From Arachnopeziza araneosa (Eukaryota; Ascomycota; Leotiomycetes; Helotiales; Arachnopezizaceae): 64,000 bases of DNA. Within the stretch, counting starts at the first letter, position 1; each line of letters starts with the position of its first letter. Location: the NCBI GenBank assembly GCA_003988855.1, contig QYAI01000141.1:1-64000 (forward strand), in the 5' to 3' direction. Positions 55,137 to 64,000 of this stretch are shown here, one piece after another. Position numbers and translations under genes: made by a program. Under the pieces are notes generated by a model. It had not been told where the DNA came from, did not search any database, and saw only the letters and a list, made by a program, of their open reading frames with translations.

Positions 55137-57332
55137 CTAAACCTCATAGTAATACTCCTCATCTAGACCAGTCCTACTGGGCACAACATCCGCCCCTTCA
55201 GCAAAAACATCTCCACCGACAGCATCTTCCAATCTCACATTCAGAAGTCTAATTTTCAAACCGTACTTTTTAATCAAATCAATCAACTTCTTTGTCTCCG
55301 CAGTGATGGGAGCTTGACCCAACAACATGAGAAGTCCATCCAACCATTCTGAGCCCGATGTGCTATTTTCAGGATACAAAACAAGTAATGGACGCTCAAC
55401 GGGCTCTTCGCTTGATCCCCTTGGAATAGGAGCGAAAGTGTTGATTGTGATTTGCAGCTGAGCATTCGGCTTGGATGGAGTCTTGAGAGTCGATGCCGAA
55501 GAGTTACTGGGAGTTATCTCGGAAGCTTTAATGCTCGAGGCGACAGAATGGACATCGTTGAGGTCAATTTTTTGATTCAAATCATCTAATGTCGGAGTGT
55601 TTTGAGGTTGTGATTCAAAATCAAAGTAATGGAGGAAGCGTCGGTTATGTGAGAGTTTGGCATATCGCCATTTCTCCTTATCCGGTCTCTCTGACAAAGC
55701 TAGACTGTTGGCGTCATCTCCGTCGTGCGACTTTTCCTCTGGCCCTGGGATCAGAAACCAAGCTCCTTGTAACAAACATCGTACGCGCTGCTCCCTCATG
55801 AATTGTACAGCCTCATCGTTGAGTTGTGTTCGCACATCTTGTAATAGATAACCCCATTGTTCATCAAATGACAGTTCAAGCAACTGCATCTGCATCTCTC
55901 GTAGACGCCCATAATCAAACTCTGCCAACTCTTCCTCGATTTCCGTAACGTCTTGGTTTCTTGTAGCTTGTCCAACAACGTGATCAACAAGTATTCGTAC
56001 AAGATCTGCCACCTTCTCAAAATCGCCCTGCTCTGCTCCAGTGGTTTTCCAGAGTCGGAAGAACGCTTGAAGAGCTGCGATGTGTACACTTGACCATTGT
56101 AAAACCAGGGGTTGGAATATGATATCATAGTTTCTCATGCCATCCAATACAAGCAAATTCTTCACATCCTGTATATTCGAATTATCAACCTCGAAGTGTT
56201 CGTAGAGTATAAGCGTGACTGCGAGACTAGCTCGAGAAATTGGGCATCGTTCATTCATAGGCTTCGCAGATTGCTCCAGCAACAACTTTTGGTACCCATC
56301 CTCATTTGTCGAGATAAAGTGGTTCAAATCCATCATTCCTAGATAGCCAGTCGCATCAAACTCCCAAGCTGGATTTTCCGTCTCAAACCCAAGTCTCCGC
56401 CATTTTTCTGGATTGTGCCGCCTGCTGCCTTTCTTTGAACCTGAAGCTGAACTCTCTGATAGGATATCGATCTGCGGCGTGCCATTCACACCATTCGCAT
56501 ATGGGATCTTGTCCGGTGGCGCACTGGAGTGGTGTACAGACTTCAGCGCTCGTCTATGTTCCGCTCGCTCTAAATCCACCTTGAGATCTCTCCACTTCCT
56601 CAATAATTCCTTGGACAAAGCTTGAAAGTCCAGCAATGGATGCGCCAGATCTTGCAGCGCGGAGCCTTGCATCAACTGATATACCGATGTAACAACGCCC
56701 ATTTCCTGCAATCGCTTCACAAACTTTGGCCATTCTTCAACCATTCCAGCGTTCTTGCCTTGGTCATCCTTCACGTATCCACCATCATTTTGAAGAGAGT
56801 CTCGCAGCAGCGCATTTAGTAATGACAGGGCGTTTGCACAAAGAGCATGATCCGCGGAATTGAGTTGTGCAACAACCATGCCAAAGAAGGTTGGGTACAC
56901 CGCAATGGCAGGCTTTAAAGCACGAAATCCAAAGGCTGCTGGAACCCGAATCTTTTCTCTGCCGTTCTGTGGATGGCTGACAACCGCAACCAGTATAGAC
57001 ATAGCCCCGCGCAGAATGTTCACCAACGGATGTGTAACAATCAATTCCACCAGGCGCTCTACCAATTCTCCTCCTCCAGATGTCTCGAATATCTCCCAGC
57101 CCATATCAACCTCCAACAGTCGGCTCAATGATTGTAAAGAGTATGCGAGGGTATTTCCACCAGTCGACATTATCAAGCGCCTTAGTATATTCAGTCCGCC
57201 AGAGGAGATATATGTGTCTGCAAAGGATGGATCATTGATTGAGGACTGCAGTTTAAAGACTGCCATCTTGCGCATAGCATCTTCATCGCTCTGGAGTCGC
57301 GCGAGGAGGGAGGGAATATCTGCTTGATCCAT
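55137..57332 (-). CDS. ELMO/CED-12 family protein
   Basis: Single exon, 731 aa. Residues about 1-250 form an armadillo-like helical repeat region (MAVFKLQSSINDPSFAD, LSRLLEVDMGWE, ALCANALSLLNALL). An ELMO domain follows (about 320-500: WRRLGFETENPAWEFDATGYLGMMDLNHFI, IQPLVLQW-like block, FRLWKTTGAEQGDFEKVADLV). The C-terminal part (about 530-660) is a PH-like domain (CLLQGAWFLIPG, KWRYAKLSHNRRFLHYFDF) in the position of the ELMO-CED12 PH domain. ELMO proteins act with DOCK-type exchange factors to activate Rac/Rho GTPases; fungal homologs are presumed to steer polarity. The end of the protein is acidic (GLDEEYYYEV). Confidence 0.9.
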   Translation of the reverse strand: MDQADIPSLLARLQSDEDAMRKMAVFKLQSSINDPSFADTYISSGGLNILRRLIMSTGGNTLAYSLQSLSRLLEVDMGWEIFETSGGGELVERLVELIVTHPLVNILRGAMSILVAVVSHPQNGREKIRVPAAFGFRALKPAIAVYPTFFGMVVAQLNSADHALCANALSLLNALLRDSLQNDGGYVKDDQGKNAGMVEEWPKFVKRLQEMGVVTSVYQLMQGSALQDLAHPLLDFQALSKELLRKWRDLKVDLERAEHRRALKSVHHSSAPPDKIPYANGVNGTPQIDILSESSASGSKKGSRRHNPEKWRRLGFETENPAWEFDATGYLGMMDLNHFISTNEDGYQKLLLEQSAKPMNERCPISRASLAVTLILYEHFEVDNSNIQDVKNLLVLDGMRNYDIIFQPLVLQWSSVHIAALQAFFRLWKTTGAEQGDFEKVADLVRILVDHVVGQATRNQDVTEIEEELAEFDYGRLREMQMQLLELSFDEQWGYLLQDVRTQLNDEAVQFMREQRVRCLLQGAWFLIPGPEEKSHDGDDANSLALSERPDKEKWRYAKLSHNRRFLHYFDFESQPQNTPTLDDLNQKIDLNDVHSVASSIKASEITPSNSSASTLKTPSKPNAQLQITINTFAPIPRGSSEEPVERPLLVLYPENSTSGSEWLDGLLMLLGQAPITAETKKLIDLIKKYGLKIRLLNVRLEDAVGGDVFAEGADVVPSRTGLDEEYYYEV

Positions 57333-57808
57333 CGCGTCGCGTCCTGTCCGCTCTGGACAATTCTGATCAGGTTATGGAGGTTCGAGTCGATATGTTGCAC
57401 ATTGACGTATTCTTGTCTTGAACTTTGAAGGATTCCGAGTTGGAACAAATTGTGGCTTCTCCTTCGTGAGACACGATCAGACCGCGTCAAGATTTTAGCA
57501 AAAGGTCCGTGCGGCGGCCGCTTGGCCTCAACGGCTTAACGGCTCGCTTCGCGATCACTCCCCTTTCTCTTATTTTCATTTATTGTTGATTGTTGCTACT
57601 TGGCTAAAGACCTCAGCTAAGGCAGATAATTAGTCTCTAAAGCTATTTTTCAGTCGGGATGACCTCATGGAACTCTCGGTGGAACACCTCTCTCTGATTA
57701 TGCTATCAGTAGAGAGTGGGATGGTCGTGAGACAAAATGGACATCAAATTGCATCATAATCCTTTTGGTCTTCTTAAATATGTCCAAGGACTTTTATGAT
57801 CCTTAAAA
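57333..57808. promoter_or_regulatory. Divergent promoter, ELMO and FAD monooxygenase genes
   Basis: 476 bp between divergent starts. It contains a NotI-type GCGGCCGC at about 57513 and a purine-poor stretch at 57557-57600. No specific factor site can be named. Confidence 0.4.
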
Positions 57809-59230
57809 ATGTCTACATCCAGGTCAGAATTTCTCAATTTAGCCATCATAGGTGCCGGAATAGCAGGACTCTCTGCTGCAGTCAGTCTTCTCAAACTCGA
57901 CAACCCTCTCCTCAAGATTACTATCTATGAGCGAGCAACTCAGTTGAAAGAGATAGGAGCCAGTATTGCTCTTGGACCTAATGGCCTCAGAACACTCGAG
58001 AGATTGGGATTAGGCGAGGAGGCCGAAAAGGTGGCATTCAGAGGTCCCACAAAGAAGGCCGGGATGGTTTATAGACATGTGAGTCTAGCAATAGTTGAGG
58101 TTCCATGTTGATTGTTTCAGTGGGAAACGAATGAAGTCATTGGGATGGATGAGTTTGAGGGTGTAAGAGAAGATAGACACTGCACGGCCAGATTCCACCG
58201 AGCACACTTGCAAGAGGTGTTGTTGGGGGCAGTGCCTAGCGAGATGGTAATCCTTGGGAGGAAGCTCTCCTCCGTTCAATTGACAGACCACCAAACTGTG
58301 AAATTATTTTTCGAAAATGGAACAATTGAGGAAGCTGATGTCGTTGTAGCGGCTGATGGTATCCACTCTGTAAGTCTTCTGTTCTCATGAGATCACTTAC
58401 TTATAAACCAGGCTGTTCGTAAATCCTTCTATCCGGATTTTGAACCTAAATGGAGTGGATCAACAGCATTCCGCACAGTCTTTGATGCGAAGCTGGTAGA
58501 ATCCATCCCTGATCTGCCAGAAGATTCTACACATTGGTGGGGACAAGAAAGCAACTTCTTCTCCTCCCGACTGGGAAAAGATACATTCACCGTGGTTGGA
58601 ATCATCAATGATGATCCGGCGGATCCCGAAGCAAGATGCAAAGATTTGTCTTGGGATGAGCAGACGGGATTGACACTATTCAAGGAGTCGTTCAAGGTAG
58701 GCGGCTGCTCTTGGTTTATGTCAACACTACTGATCTCTCAGAACTGGAACCCGGTGGTCAAGTCCTTGACCGAAATCACGCCCAGCATCCGCGCGTATCC
58801 CAACCACTCCAGCACCGCTGTACTTCCGGCCTGGGTATTTGGGGATCGAATCACTCTCCTCGGCGACGCAGCTCACGCTCACGGTGGAGCATATGCAACA
58901 GGAGGCTCCCTCGCGATTGAAGATGCATATACCTTCTCTCTTGCTCTGTCCTCCGTATTTCCGGCAACTGCAGAGACCAAACCTTCGGCTGGGGAGCTCG
59001 GGAAGGCTTTGAGGCTATATGAGAAAGTACGGAAGCCACATGCAGAGAGACTGGTGAAGATGGTGCGAGCCGCGAATGAGAAGAAAGTAGAGCAGATTCG
59101 AAGTGGGAAGGTGGAGACTGATGATGAATTGAGAGCTAGGGCGGCTAGAGGATCAAGTACGGGATGGTTGCATGAGCATGATGTTGTCGAGGCATTTACA
59201 GCACGTATGAATGCTACTTCACTACTATAA
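57809..59230 (+). CDS. FAD-dependent monooxygenase, salicylate-hydroxylase type
   Basis: Four exons: 57809-58078, 58121-58369, 58412-58696 and 58742-59230; 430 aa. The N-terminus has the dinucleotide-binding GAGIAGLSAAVSLLK (GxGxxG). Later come RAHLQEVLL, the DG-type motif VVVAADGIHS, and GDRITLLGDAAHAHGGAYATGG, the second FAD motif (GDAAH). The family hydroxylates or decarboxylates aromatic substrates using NAD(P)H and O2; the substrate here is unknown. The third intron (58697-58741, GTAGG..CTCAG) is 45 nt long and free of stops, so an unspliced mRNA would add 15 residues in frame. I remove it because the family reads straight through KNWNPVV. No neighbouring genes suggest a pathway. Confidence 0.85.
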
Positions 59231-59581
59231 TTTATTGAGTATATCATCAAGCAGTATAATTCTGACAATACTTTAAAAGTCGTCATTGGTTTCTTCTTTA
59301 GTAGAAAAACTGGGGTCTGATTGTCTATCACTACCTCAGTTTCACTATTGGTAGATTAGGGTAATAGCCTGAAACATAAGGACAATCAAGAGATGAGTTG
59401 GTGCAAAAAGTCTAGGCGCTTTCTACCAGTCTTAAAAAATTATATTCACTGGTCTGCTGATAATTATCGCAGCTAAATCTAACACTAGGTTGCTGCCTCA
59501 ATAACCTACCATCACTGCTCCCAGTTGCAAGAAACAAATCTGTCTCAGAACACTAGTATCCTTTGCTACTTATCCACAGAT
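59231..59581. other. Convergent spacer
   Basis: About 350 bp of AT-rich sequence between two 3' ends; nothing else seen. Confidence 0.4.
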
Positions 59582-61543
59582 CTATTCTTTCAAGGCCGAG
59601 AACAGTACATTCTTGATATTCCGCTCCAGCATTTTCGGAATTGTGATTAAGATCACCATGTGCGAGTAATATCTCTCGACTTCTGGAAAATCACCTTCAT
59701 AATTCTGCTCATTCATAATAGCTAACGACTGCAAGGTTTTGTCGGCTTCGTCGAATTTGTTCAGCCACTGAATGTCGCTTCTTCTCTCAAATTCCCATTG
59801 TTCTTGCAAAGCCTAAAAGAATTGTGAATAAGGGAGTAAGCGTGGCAAGATAATAATTACATCAACTTTCGCTTCTCGAATAAAACTGTCTTCTGATTCG
59901 GTACTTGCTATCGTCAATGGATGGAAATCTGTCCCAATGGCATCAAACTTGGGTATTCTTGCTCTCCATTCGTCGAAAGTTGACCTGCAGCAGTCACCGC
60001 CACAGCCTGGGCAAACGACATCAGAATCATCAGAGTCAAAACCATCACCCCGGTATTCCAGATACATCTCGTACTCATCCTCATCCATGTCTTCCAAAGA
60101 GGTTAGGTCAAGGCAGGGCCTCAAGTCAACCGTCAAACCGAGGGATTTGAATACGCTGTAGATTACTCGATCGATTCCTACTAACTCATGAGGTAGTTGT
60201 TCAACATCTGTATGGATAATGTAAGACTTTTGGCAGTGAAAGCCTAAAGTTCCACCTACAAACTAGTTAGTGGTGACAAAATTCAAAGAGTGTTTGGCGT
60301 ACCATTTTTCATAAGCGGTCGTTCCAATATATCCCGAACTCTCTCGTAGAGGGGAAAGACTGTCACATCCATTGGCGATGACGTTTGGGTCAAGATGAGG
60401 TTTCCGTGATTCTCTAGATAAATATCGTAATCGAGAAGAACTTGGTATCCTTTCAACAGAGTTTGAAATTTGTGTTCACACTCGCGAAAGAAGGCGGTCC
60501 ATTGAACTCCACATGGATGCGCTAGGGGCTTGCTCCAGTCAAATGTTGTTGAGTATCCTTCATGGGAAACTGTCAATTCGCCACCTTGAAAATTAGCATC
60601 GGCGATCCGTTAATTGAATATCCATACCTTGATGAGCAGAAGGCAGACATAGAATAAGCCTTCCGATATTCTTCGCGTGTAACGTCTTCATGGGCAGCTG
60701 TAGAGCCACGTTTCCCGCTATTCGAACCTAGAACAATTAACATTTGTGATACTAATACAAGCCCACTCACATGTAAGGCTGAGAGCTCTGCTCTCAGAGA
60801 GTACTGGCTCGGGGTTTTCTCGTCTGAAAGTTCTTGGCTGGCTGGAAGAAGTGTTTTTGAAATCACATCAATTATTCCTTGACTATGAGGATCGATATCG
60901 ATGGAAAATTGTGTTCTATTCAATGTAACAACGGTTTTTCCGTCCTTGGCTGGGTTTATGAGTTTGGCGATGTTTGTTTGGAAATTTTGGCTGTCTTCGT
61001 TCACTGAGAATTCGATTTTTCTGGATATGTCTTCTTCATCCGGACAATCCCATCGGAGAGTTATCTTCGAGAATGCTTTTGAGGCTTCTCTGATTAGTGA
61101 TAAGCCCTTGAGAGAAGAGTGTACCAACCTTGACTGCTTCCTCCGCAACAGTACAACGCACTCGCGTGTGCGCCGTTGATACCTGTCTCTATGTTTTTCA
61201 AGATTTCCTTCTCCGCAAGCTGTCGAAGTGTTTTCATCTTTCCGGCATTCTTACGTTTCTTCTTGACGCGGCGCTCTCGATGTTCACTGTTATCCTCTGA
61301 ATAGTCGGAACCTAGGAAATCTTCCAAAGAAGCATACTCTCCCCGGTCTCGCTTCTTCAAATCTCCAGATATACCGGGCGAGCCGTCTTCCTGAGCTGTA
61401 TTTTCGTTTGTAGAGCTTCCTGGGGATGCATCTGTCTCCGTCGGCGAACTCTCACTCGTTGTACTTGCACTTTCATCCGTGACACCATCTTGATCTCGAC
61501 TCTCGTCCATTCCACCTCCAATTGTCGGAGGTTGCTGTGCCAT
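59582..61543 (-). CDS. Uncharacterised multi-exon protein with basic nuclear-type region
   Basis: Six exons: 61129-61543, 60771-61087, 60628-60727, 60303-60584, 59861-60255 and 59582-59812. Phases agree throughout, giving 579 aa with introns of 41-48 bp. The first intron (GTTGGT..CAGAG) has the weakest sites. The first 80 residues are Ser/Thr/Asp/Glu-rich; a basic cluster (RERRVKKKRKNAGKMK, about 100) looks like a nuclear localisation signal. The centre has no known domain. An acidic stretch (DMDEDEYEMYLEYRG) precedes CPGCGGDCC, a possible metal site, and a helical C-terminus. The layout suggests a nuclear protein of a fungal lineage-specific family. Confidence 0.65.
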
Positions 61544-62255
61544 AATCTTCCGTTTGAGGCGAAGGAAAACTAGGCTAGCCTGACCTGCCGAGGAAATGCC
61601 GGGCAGGGGATAGCGCGGCTAAGACGCGATCTCAGCGCGTTCCAAGTAGTCGACGGGAAGAACTAGACTTCTATAGAGAAGTAGGAACGTTGACCATGAT
61701 TCTGATGTGTGTTGCAGCGAAAAGTGTTTGTTGATGAAGAAAGATGGAAGTCGTTGGGCGAACGGAGAAGTTGTCAGAACCTAGCGAGGTGGCTTGACAA
61801 ACCAGGAAAGTACAACCTCGAAGCCTCAGGCTCAGTTCTCCTGTCTCAAAGTCAACACTGACATTTCAGATAATGTGAAAGAAATTGACTGGAATCGCGG
61901 AGAGCTCGAACCAAAATCGACCCATTTCGCCATAGACGGTCAGAGTTTGTCTTCGGACCTAATACCTGGACACTGTGTGAGCTGCGAAGAATCGGACGGG
62001 AGAAGCCGCTCTGGGATACAGTGTTTTCGTCTGGCGTGCCCTGGCATAAGACGTACGACTTTATACTCTGTATAGGTCGCATGTTACACGAAGGGGGGGC
62101 AGATATGTGGGATTTCCGGCATCTTGAACATGGCTGACATCAAGGATTCTTTATTTGCTATCAACCTTCTGCTCCCTAGGATATTCATACAATCATACAA
62201 TCATCAAAAGCTAGCAACATTGGAACAAAGTGGTATTTATGAATCAAAAGCCCAC
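61544..62255. other. Intergenic, no gene seen
   Basis: About 710 bp including the promoter of the preceding gene. The ORF at 61794-62075 is not convincing. Confidence 0.4.
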
Positions 62256-64000
62256 CTAAGCCCTCCTCCTCGGCCCCGACGGCAACCCATTCCTCGTCCT
62301 GATCAGATCAACATTCGGCCCCATATTCCCATACCCGCTCCCGATCGGAAATGCCTGTCTCGCAGCTCCCGCTCCCATTCCTCTGGGTCCACTCGGCAGC
62401 CCATTCGGTCTTGGACTCGGACTCGGCCTCCCAGCCACGGTATTCCCCCTCACAGGCGGCAGCGGCTTCTCCGTATCCTGGGGTCTCCCACTCCCCGCCA
62501 CGGTATTGACTCTGGCCACGCCGGCCGCCTCCTCCTTGTAGACGGTCGACTGCCTCCCCGCCGGCCGCATGCCCATGCCGTACTCGCGGACGGCGCGCGG
62601 CTCCTCGGCCGGCAGCGCGGGCATGCCCTTCTCCTTGGCGAGCCCGGCAAACGCGTCGCGGATCTTCTTCTCGGCCTTGCGGATTTCTGCCTCCTTGTCG
62701 AGGCGGATCTCTTCTTCCTCGAGGCGTGCGCGCTCGGCTTCTTCGGCCGCGAGGCGGCGCTCTTCCATCTTCTGCCGCTGTTGGGCTTCGCGTGCCTCGG
62801 CTTCGCGTTGCACGTCGGCCTCTTCTCGTTGCTTTCGCATGCGGGTCTCTCGCTCTTCCTCTCGGCGTCGGTCGTCCTTGGCACGGCGCTGCTCGCTCTC
62901 TATCCTCTTCAGCTCTTCGAATCGAGCTTCCTCTTCTTCCGCTCTTCTCCTCTCTTCTTCCCTTCGCCTTTGGTTCTCCCTGTCTCTTTCTTCTCGATAC
63001 CTAGCCTCTTCCTCCTCCTCCTCTTCACGTCGTCTCCGTTCTTGCTCCCTCCGTCTTTGATTCTCTCTATCTCTCTCCTCCCGATACCTAGCTTCCTCCT
63101 CCTCCTCTTCTCGCCTTATCCTCTCCTCTTCCTCTCTCTGCCTCTCCTCTTCCTCTCTCTGCCTCTCCTCTTCAATCCTCAGTTCTTCTTCATACGCCTC
63201 CTCCTCTCTCTCGATCCTCAACCGCTCCATCTCGACCTCTCTCGCATAGTCCTCAGCCGCTCTTGCCGCTCCTTCCCTTGCTGTTCGTTCATCTTCCATT
63301 CTCTTCTTGTCCGCCATGACTCTCTTCTCCTCTCGACTCATCTCCTTCATCCTCTCCTCTTCATAACGGCGATCATCTTCCAGATCCCTCTCTTCTCGCT
63401 CTCTCTGCTTCCTCGCCACTACCGCCGCTTTCTCCTTCTCCCTTTCACGTTGCACATCTTCCTCAAACAATCTCATCTGCTCCTCTTTTTCCGCCGCTTC
63501 CATGTCATCTCTTTCCCTTTCGCGTTGAACTTCAGCCAGAAACAACTTCATTTGTTCTTCTTTCTCAACAATTTCCCGTTCCAGTCTCTCGAACTTCATT
63601 TGCTCTTCAATCATCCTCTGTCTCTCTACCTCCATTTCCTCGCGCTCTTTCTGGATTCTCTCAACTTGCCTTTCGTATTCGACGAATGCTTCTCTAGTCC
63701 TCTTCTCCTCTACAGCTTCGACCTCCTCTTCCACCTCGCCGATGCTGCTTACAGAAGACAGGGCCGATACTCCGCTGAATATTGAATCAACCCGAGAAGC
63801 AGGCGATTCCGTACTCACCATCGTGATCGACTTTGTTCGAAGTCGAAGCACTGGTCGAGGCGATGGGATAGGCGGAATATTGGGGCCTTTGTTCATCACA
63901 TCCAGGACTTCAAGCTGTGAAAGCAAATCCAGAGCCCTGCTCGGCTTTCTCGCGTGTGATTTTTTTGCTACCAGAGGACTCTCCATTGGCTTTGGTGGAG
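62256..64000 (-). CDS. Long charged coiled-coil protein, 5' end outside the window
   Basis: The minus-strand frame is open from the right window edge to a stop at 62256; an internal Met at 63986 gives 576 aa, but the frame continues upstream (PPKP) and the gene probably extends further. Residues about 85-430 are almost entirely Glu/Arg/Gln/Lys with heptad periodicity (for example REEERRRAEEEEARFEEL), including a direct repeat REERDRENQRRRE. This is a long single helix or coiled coil. The C-terminal 130 residues are Gly/Pro/Arg-rich and disordered, with repeated NGLPSGPR. No enzymatic domain is visible. Such proteins often act as scaffolds; the role is unknown. Confidence 0.75.
   Translation of the reverse strand, partial: PPKPMESPLVAKKSHARKPSRALDLLSQLEVLDVMNKGPNIPPIPSPRPVLRLRTKSITMVSTESPASRVDSIFSGVSALSSVSSIGEVEEEVEAVEEKRTREAFVEYERQVERIQKEREEMEVERQRMIEEQMKFERLEREIVEKEEQMKLFLAEVQRERERDDMEAAEKEEQMRLFEEDVQREREKEKAAVVARKQREREERDLEDDRRYEEERMKEMSREEKRVMADKKRMEDERTAREGAARAAEDYAREVEMERLRIEREEEAYEEELRIEEERQREEEERQREEEERIRREEEEEEARYREERDRENQRRREQERRRREEEEEEEARYREERDRENQRRREEERRRAEEEEARFEELKRIESEQRRAKDDRRREEERETRMRKQREEADVQREAEAREAQQRQKMEERRLAAEEAERARLEEEEIRLDKEAEIRKAEKKIRDAFAGLAKEKGMPALPAEEPRAVREYGMGMRPAGRQSTVYKEEAAGVARVNTVAGSGRPQDTEKPLPPVRGNTVAGRPSPSPRPNGLPSGPRGMGAGAARQAFPIGSGYGNMGPNVDLIRTRNGLPSGPRRRA

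Noticed and set aside
55796..56128. Minus-strand ORF inside the ELMO gene
   Set aside because: Alternative frame of the same strand with no domain; the ELMO frame is continuous and conserved.
62124..63785. Plus-strand 553-codon ORF rich in Leu/Phe/Ser
   Set aside because: It is the antisense of the Glu/Arg coiled-coil gene; GAG/CGN codons read backwards give CTC/TCC and mimic a hydrophobic protein.

Overview
The window is a nuclear genome segment of a filamentous ascomycete (Pezizomycotina, perhaps Leotiomycetes; the class is my inference). Genes have short GT..AG introns of about 40-140 bp. The gene content is typical of that group: several heterokaryon-incompatibility (HET) genes, a Clr5-ankyrin protein, Zn2Cys6 and UstYa-family genes, an F-box gene, and small secreted proteins. 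Several dead genes carry Trp codons changed to TAG or TGA, the pattern left by repeat-induced point mutation (RIP). Exon boundaries were read by eye and checked for phase; no transcript data were used.

Layout. 0-13 kb: a frameshifted HET gene, a secreted LGFP-repeat protein, an intact HET gene and a 1124-aa Clr5-ankyrin protein. 14.6-28.2 kb: a putative biosynthetic locus, described below. 28-43 kb: a gene-poor, decayed stretch with a likely solo LTR, a dead DDE transposon, a degenerate NB-ARC gene, a stop-riddled HET gene, a secreted effector-like protein, a 54-bp minisatellite and an internally deleted galactose oxidase. 43-64 kb: an F-box gene, a membrane-anchored HET gene, a sugar transporter, a dehydrogenase/GH3 fusion pseudogene, a multi-pass membrane protein, an ELMO protein, an FAD monooxygenase, a nuclear-type protein of unknown function and a coiled-coil protein running off the right edge.

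Main point. Between 15.4 and 28.2 kb lie three intact UstYa-family (DUF3328) membrane proteins, each with two HXXHC motifs, one RIP-damaged UstYa relic that has no usable ORF, a sucrose-type MFS transporter, a Zn2Cys6 regulator with an AflR-like C-terminal region, and a secreted precursor with 14 copies of DIESI separated by KR/KKR sites. This is the architecture of a dikaritin-type RiPP locus (ustiloxin, phomopsin, asperipin). The repeated core, however, has no aromatic residue and no Cys, so any product would need unusual chemistry. A short motif, YCGGAGK, recurs upstream of the candidate cluster genes and is a candidate binding site for the cluster regulator.
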